Below, piece by piece: positions 4,519 to 6,907 of a DNA stretch of 6,907 nucleotides; within the stretch, counting starts at the first letter, position 1; each line of letters starts with the position of its first letter. The notes under the pieces are model-generated. The model was not told the origin of the DNA. It made no database searches and saw nothing but the letters and a program-made list of their open reading frames with translations. The stretch is from contig CAMILJ010000107.1 in assembly GCA_946222625.1 (NCBI GenBank), positions 1 through 6,907 on the forward strand. Direction: 5' to 3'. The stretch is from an uncultured Corynebacterium sp. (GTDB lineage Bacteria > Actinomycetota > Actinomycetes > Mycobacteriales > Mycobacteriaceae). Made by a program: the position numbers and the translations under genes.

Positions 4519-6308
4519 GTCAGCAGGATCGCGCGGATGCCCTAGCACCTGCCTCCCCGCGGGAGTGTCTCCGTTTTCTGAAGACCCTGCCCAGTGCGCC
4601 CAGCCGGCTTGGCATCGCCCTTTTCTTCGGCCTGTTTACCGTTACGGTAATCATGATGAACCTGGTCTCCCAGGTGCTCGGGCGCGTCGTGGACATCATC
4701 CAGGGCGTGGAGCTGCCCGTCCTCGGTACGGGCCGCGCAGCCATGGTGGGTGCGCTCGTCGTTATCGCGGTGGGCTTCCTCGTGGAGGTCACCGGCCGCA
4801 CCGTGGGCCGCTTGTTGGTTACCTCCACTACCCGCCGGCTCTCGGTGGACCTGCGCACCTCAGCGCTGGATTCCACCCTCGGCGCTCCCGTGCCCGCCGT
4901 CATGGAATTGGGTACCGGCAACATCATCACGCGCCTGTCCAAGGACATCGACACCGTGGTCATGACCATCTCCATGATGGGTGACCGCCTCGTGCTCACG
5001 CTCTTCATGCTGCCGCTGACCGCGCTCATGATGATCTTCATCCACCCCGCCTATGCGCTGCTTTTTGTTGGCGTCGGCTGCCTGCTCTATCCCTTCATCC
5101 GCGGCACCATGCGCGATATCCCCGCCGTGGCCAATGAGGTGTCCTCGGTGGAGGCCTACCGCAACAACGTGCTGCTGGACACCATCCGCGCTTTGGAGAC
5201 CCTCCGCCAGTTCTCCCTGAAGGACTGGGCGCATGCACGCATGGAGCGCTATTCCTGGGACACAGTGCAGGCCTGGGGTGACAAGGTACCGCTGATCAAC
5301 CGTATCCTGGGTCAAGGTGCCCTGGCCTTCGCGGTGTTGCTGCTGGGCTCCGTCCTCATGTCCGTGCCGATGGTGGCGTGGGAATGGTTGACACCTGGCG
5401 AGGCCACCGCCGCGGTGCTGCTGGTCATGCGGTTGGAAATCCACGTCTTCAACATCCTCTTCTTCGCCGGCGAAATCCAGCATTCCGTGACGTCTCTCGG
5501 CCGCGCGGTGGCGCTGGCGACCCTGGAGAACAACGCTGGTACGAAGGAGCCCAAGGACACGCCCCGGCTACACGACGCCCCCACCATCACCATCGAGCAT
5601 CTTTCCTACGCCTACCCCGGCGGGGCACGCGTGCTTGACGACGTCTCCCTGACCCTCACCGCCGGCACCACCACCGCCCTAGTGGGTACCTCCGGTGCGG
5701 GTAAGTCCACGCTCGCCGCCCTCGTGGCGGGCCTGCAGTACCCTTCGGCGGGGAGCATTAGCCTCGATGGCATCGATACCGCCACCGTGCCGAACACGTG
5801 GATTACCGAGCACGTCGCGCTCATTACCCAAGAGGTCCATCTCTTCTCCGGCACCTTGCGCGAGGATCTGCTCCTGGCCAAACCCGACGCCAGCGATGAG
5901 GAGCTGTGGCATGCGCTCAACACGGTGGGCTTGGATGGGCAATCGCGGTGGCTGCCTCAGGGCCTGGATACGAAGATCGGCGCCGGCAACGAGGAGGTCG
6001 GCGCGGAGGCCGAGCAGCAGCTTTCCCTGGCCCGCATGATCCTGCGCCAGCCGCCGGTGCTCATCATGGATGAGGCCACCTCTGAGGCCGGCTCCGAGCA
6101 CGCGGAAGTGCTCGAAAGCGCAGCCAAGGCAGTGACCAAGGGCCGCACCGCGCTCGTCGTTGCCCACCGCCTGGACCAAGCCCGGGAGGCCGACCGCATC
6201 ATCGTGATGGAACAGGGTCAGATCGTCGAGGATGGCACCCACGCCGAGCTGATGGACCTGGGCGGGCGCTATGCCTCGGCCTATGCCCAGTGGGAGCATG
6301 GGAAATAG
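4515..6308 (+). CDS. ABC exporter half-transporter, ATP-hydrolysing subunit with degenerate signature motif (permease-ATPase fusion)
   Basis: This 597-aa protein has the usual exporter half-transporter layout: a membrane domain (helices near residues 31-52, 76-93, 157-176, 178-196, 264-286, 291-318) and an NBD from about 357. The NBD has an A-loop Tyr (YAYPGG, about 365-370), Walker A GTSGAGKST (391-399, Lys397), Q-loop ITQ (Gln439) followed by VHLFSGTLRE, Walker B VLIMDE with the catalytic Glu520, and H-loop His551 (VVAHRL). The signature LSGGQ, however, is replaced by VGAEA (495-499), although QQLSLAR after it still aligns. The D-loop SALD is SEAG, losing its Asp. Its weaknesses are exactly the strengths of the preceding subunit, so the two should form a heterodimer with one active composite site. 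It begins with an ATG overlapping the previous stop (ATGA) and is preceded by a GAGGTGGTGG purine-rich stretch, so translation is coupled. The substrate cannot be told from sequence. Confidence 0.93.
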   Translation: MSQQDRADALAPASPRECLRFLKTLPSAPSRLGIALFFGLFTVTVIMMNLVSQVLGRVVDIIQGVELPVLGTGRAAMVGALVVIAVGFLVEVTGRTVGRLLVTSTTRRLSVDLRTSALDSTLGAPVPAVMELGTGNIITRLSKDIDTVVMTISMMGDRLVLTLFMLPLTALMMIFIHPAYALLFVGVGCLLYPFIRGTMRDIPAVANEVSSVEAYRNNVLLDTIRALETLRQFSLKDWAHARMERYSWDTVQAWGDKVPLINRILGQGALAFAVLLLGSVLMSVPMVAWEWLTPGEATAAVLLVMRLEIHVFNILFFAGEIQHSVTSLGRAVALATLENNAGTKEPKDTPRLHDAPTITIEHLSYAYPGGARVLDDVSLTLTAGTTTALVGTSGAGKSTLAALVAGLQYPSAGSISLDGIDTATVPNTWITEHVALITQEVHLFSGTLREDLLLAKPDASDEELWHALNTVGLDGQSRWLPQGLDTKIGAGNEEVGAEAEQQLSLARMILRQPPVLIMDEATSEAGSEHAEVLESAAKAVTKGRTALVVAHRLDQAREADRIIVMEQGQIVEDGTHAELMDLGGRYASAYAQWEHGK

Positions 6309-6321
6309 CCCGCGTCCTACC

Positions 6322-6813
6322 ATGGAAACTATGCATCTTCTTTCCCTCACTGAAGCTGACCGTACCTACCTGGCCCGTCTTAACTTTCTCGCCGATACCT
6401 TTGGCGATGAGCACAAGGAGCTTCCTGCGGGATTTGAGGAAGGCTTTGATTACTACCTCGGTGATTGGGAACCTTCCCGTGGAGGGTTCATCGCCTGGGA
6501 GGGTCACGTCCCTGCTGGTGGCGTGTGGCTGAATTGGGGAACGGCGCAGCGCCATGGTTTTGGCCACGTCATTGAAGGCATCCCAGAGCTTGCTCTAGCC
6601 GTGGAACCTCGCTTCCGCAGCCAAGGAGTGGGCACCATGCTTATCGACGCCGCCACTAACCTCGCCCGCGAGATGGGCGCCCCGGGTATCTCGCTGTCGG
6701 TGGCTAAAGACAATGACCGCGCCCACCGTCTCTACCTGCACCTTGGCTTCGAGCCGGTGAGCGAGAGGGGCGGGCACATCGTTCTGGTCAAGCGCTTTAA
6801 GGATGCCGACTAA
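6322..6813 (+). CDS. GNAT-family N-acetyltransferase
   Basis: The product (163 aa from this start) should transfer an acetyl group from acetyl-CoA to an amine; the substrate is unknown. The acetyl-CoA-binding motif A is clear: LALAVEPRFRSQGVGTMLID (90-109), with the RxxGxG-type phosphate loop at 99-104. It is followed by SLSVAKDNDRAHRLYLHLGFEPV (motif B, about 124-146), where Asn131, Ala134, Tyr138 and the GFE strand occupy their usual places. The gene starts 13 bp after the exporter stop and on the same strand, so it is probably the third gene of that operon. The start is uncertain: ATGs at 6271, 6298, 6322 and 6331 are all in frame and none has a good ribosome binding site. I prefer 6322, which avoids overlap and leaves a family-typical N-terminus. 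A terminator-like hairpin follows at 6832. Confidence 0.85.
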   Translation: METMHLLSLTEADRTYLARLNFLADTFGDEHKELPAGFEEGFDYYLGDWEPSRGGFIAWEGHVPAGGVWLNWGTAQRHGFGHVIEGIPELALAVEPRFRSQGVGTMLIDAATNLAREMGAPGISLSVAKDNDRAHRLYLHLGFEPVSERGGHIVLVKRFKDAD

Positions 6814-6831
6814 GTCAACCGGCAAAGCTAA

Positions 6832-6856
6832 AGGGCGCTCACTGTGTGAGCGCCCT
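6832..6856. terminator. Perfect hairpin between converging GNAT gene and tRNA-Ala, probably bidirectional terminator
   Basis: AGGGCGCTCAC (6832-6842) and GTGAGCGCCCT (6846-6856) are perfect reverse complements around the 3-nt loop TGT. On the minus strand the stem is followed by TTAGCTTT, a weak T-rich tail, so it should end the tRNA transcript, whose mature 3' end is only 1 nt away. On the plus strand it ends the GNAT/exporter operon, although no T-run follows there. Confidence 0.8.
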
Positions 6857-6857
6857 G

Positions 6858-6907
6858 TGGAGCATAGGGGAATCGAACCCCTGACCTTTGCATTGCGAAC
6901 GCAACGC
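6858..6907 (-). tRNA. tRNA-Ala, anticodon CGC, 3' part
   Basis: The minus strand shows the 3' two thirds of a tRNA; its 5' end lies beyond the window. The anticodon stem TTGCG/TGCAA encloses the 7-nt loop TTCGCAA, with anticodon CGC (reads the alanine codon GCG), U33 and A37. The variable loop is AGGTC. The T-arm is AGGGG-TTCGATT-CCCCT, and ATGCTCC is the 3' side of the acceptor stem, followed by discriminator A (6858). CCA is not encoded: the next bases are CA. Confidence 0.93.

Noticed and set aside
4860..5483. Minus-strand open frame rich in His and Gln opposite the second ABC gene
   Set aside because: It is an antisense shadow of a gene with unmistakable membrane and NBD motifs; there is no start signal.
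2944..6308. Assignment of the exporter pair as CydDC or a siderophore exporter
   Set aside because: No cytochrome bd, NRPS or iron genes are in the window and no substrate-specific motif is visible, so only the general exporter class is supported.
5679..6350. Minus-strand 223-codon open frame opposite the second ABC NBD
   Set aside because: It is a shadow frame; the plus-strand Walker A, Q-loop and Walker B region is clearly the coding one.

Overview
The window looks like chromosomal DNA of a high-GC Actinomycetota, most probably a Corynebacterium. The evidence is the GC-rich codon use, AGGAGG-type ribosome binding sites, short TAnnnT-type -10 elements, and a B12-independent methionine pathway next to unnamed ABC exporters. 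The genus is inferred from the general look of the proteins; I could not search a database.

Left side (1-1251, minus strand): a metF-metE operon read leftwards. metF (5,10-methylenetetrahydrofolate reductase) is complete and overlaps by 4 bp the start of metE (cobalamin-independent methionine synthase), of which only the first 110 codons are inside the window. MetF makes the 5-methyl-tetrahydrofolate that MetE uses to methylate homocysteine. The 373-bp intergenic region to the right (1252-1624) separates metF from a divergent gene. It carries a strong metF ribosome binding site, two near-identical 20-bp direct repeats that could be an operator, and a GC-rich hairpin.

Middle (1625-2871, plus strand): a 291-aa single-pass membrane protein with a very basic, coiled-coil N-terminal half and an acidic C-terminal half, followed by a hairpin at its stop codon. 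Next is a small 67-aa orphan protein with its own candidate promoter. That promoter's -10 box sits in the centre of a 26-bp near-palindrome.

Right side (2944-6813, plus strand): two ABC-exporter half-transporters overlapping by 4 bp, then a GNAT acetyltransferase 13 bp downstream. The first half-transporter has a crippled nucleotide-binding domain (no usable Walker A, Q-loop, catalytic Glu or H-loop) but a perfect LSGGQ signature. The second has intact Walker A, Q-loop, Walker B with Glu, and H-loop, but a destroyed signature and D-loop. The defects are complementary: a heterodimer would have one fully intact composite ATP site and one fully dead site. This is the most interesting feature of the window. 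The operon seems to start with an almost leaderless mRNA, in a region holding four copies of a TGAGTCA-like heptamer, two of which form a hairpin around the start codon.

The window ends with a perfect 11-bp terminator hairpin between the converging GNAT gene and a minus-strand tRNA-Ala(CGC), which is cut by the window edge.
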